A DNA stretch of 64,000 nucleotides from Agrobacterium salinitolerans. Its GTDB lineage: Bacteria; Pseudomonadota; Alphaproteobacteria; Rhizobiales; Rhizobiaceae. The stretch covers positions 310,001 through 374,000 of the forward strand of contig NZ_MRDH01000037.1 in the NCBI RefSeq assembly GCF_002008225.1, in the 5' to 3' direction. Below the pieces are notes generated by a model. It was not told the DNA's origin, searched no databases, and saw nothing but the letters and a program-made list of their open reading frames with translations. Position 1 is the first letter of the stretch. Each line of letters starts with the position of its first letter. Shown in pieces: positions 63,852 through 64,000 of the stretch. A program made the translations under genes and the position numbers.

Positions 63852-64000
63852 CCACGGGCGAACAGAGCGGCGGCAAGCATTCGCGCGACGATATCCTCGC
63901 CGGTGAATATGTTCTGGGCGTCCTACCGCTTGAAAAGCGTCGGGAACTGGAACGACGCATGCAGGACGACTCGGCCTTCGCACAGCTGGTACAGCGTTGG
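63848..64000 (+). CDS. Anti-sigma factor (RskA-like), truncated by window edge
   Basis: The first 51 codons of a protein beginning with a polar leader and LAGEYVLGVLPLEKRRELERR, the typical N-terminal domain of RskA/SigK-type anti-sigma factors. The remaining membrane helix and periplasmic domain lie past the window. It overlaps the sigma gene (ATGA), the standard arrangement for an ECF sigma and its membrane-bound inhibitor. It does not look like a ChrR cupin type. Confidence 0.85.
   Translation, partial: MTTGEQSGGKHSRDDILAGEYVLGVLPLEKRRELERRMQDDSAFAQLVQRW

Noticed and set aside
1-64000. CRISPR arrays, insertion sequences, prophage genes or toxin-antitoxin pairs
   Set aside because: No spaced direct repeats, transposase or integrase other than XerD, phage structural genes or toxin-type small pairs were seen.

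Overview
The window looks like chromosome of an Agrobacterium-group alphaproteobacterium (Rhizobiaceae). The evidence is the divergent ftsEX block, the aerobic cobaltochelatase pair CobS/CobT, a leader resembling the alphaproteobacterial serC RNA motif, RIME-like intergenic mosaics, a tRNA-Arg(CCT) gene split by a small group I intron (a known Agrobacterium trait), and a bacteriophytochrome whose key residues fall at the same numbers as those remembered for Agrobacterium Agp1. Compared with my memory of the C58 protein it carries many substitutions, so this is probably a relative of C58 rather than C58 itself. No plasmid, phage, insertion sequence or CRISPR array was seen; almost everything is compact core genome.

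Layout. 1-5.7 kb: a partial response regulator, hpt, a membrane protein, ftsE-ftsX, a DUF218 protein, a PlsC-type acyltransferase and a ChaC-type cyclotransferase. 5.8-11.9 kb: a DUF2125 protein, tyrA-hisC, a methyltransferase, a glyoxalase II with a cupin protein, and a DUF3108 protein. 12-14.8 kb: rpmB, a queuosine-precursor transporter with an unusually structured leader, a ten-residue pentapeptide-repeat protein and a phytase-like secreted protein. 14.7-18.8 kb: cobT, cobS, a J-domain protein and bolA. 19-24.9 kb: aroK-aroB, a small membrane protein coupled to xerD, accA, an L,D-transpeptidase lipoprotein and tusA. 25-28.9 kb: a COG0523 zinc GTPase with a possible Zur box, a D,D-carboxypeptidase and an M20 amidohydrolase.

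28.9-41.9 kb: the intron-bearing tRNA-Arg, the alpha-2-macroglobulin/pbpC pair, a housekeeping run (Trm112-like, LON-domain, thioredoxin-TPR, YbaK-type deacylase), tRNA-Gly and tRNA-Met, and mnmA. 42-49 kb: an OpgC-type acyltransferase, a Tim44-domain protein, serC-serA with a candidate RNA leader, and an outer membrane beta-barrel.

49.4-64 kb is the most distinctive part. A same-strand signalling island contains two receiver-kinase hybrids, three stand-alone receivers, a CHASE3 kinase and a bacteriophytochrome, and none has a DNA-binding output domain (one of the three receivers lies on the opposite strand). It abuts a divergent membrane-lipid cluster: a cyclopropane-synthase-like methyltransferase and a DUF1295 reductase on one strand; an FAD oxidoreductase, a DUF1365 protein, a second cyclopropane-type synthase, DUF2147 and DUF2177 proteins, an ECF sigma factor and a truncated anti-sigma factor on the other. 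I infer a stress-inducible lipid-modification system next to a red/far-red light sensor.
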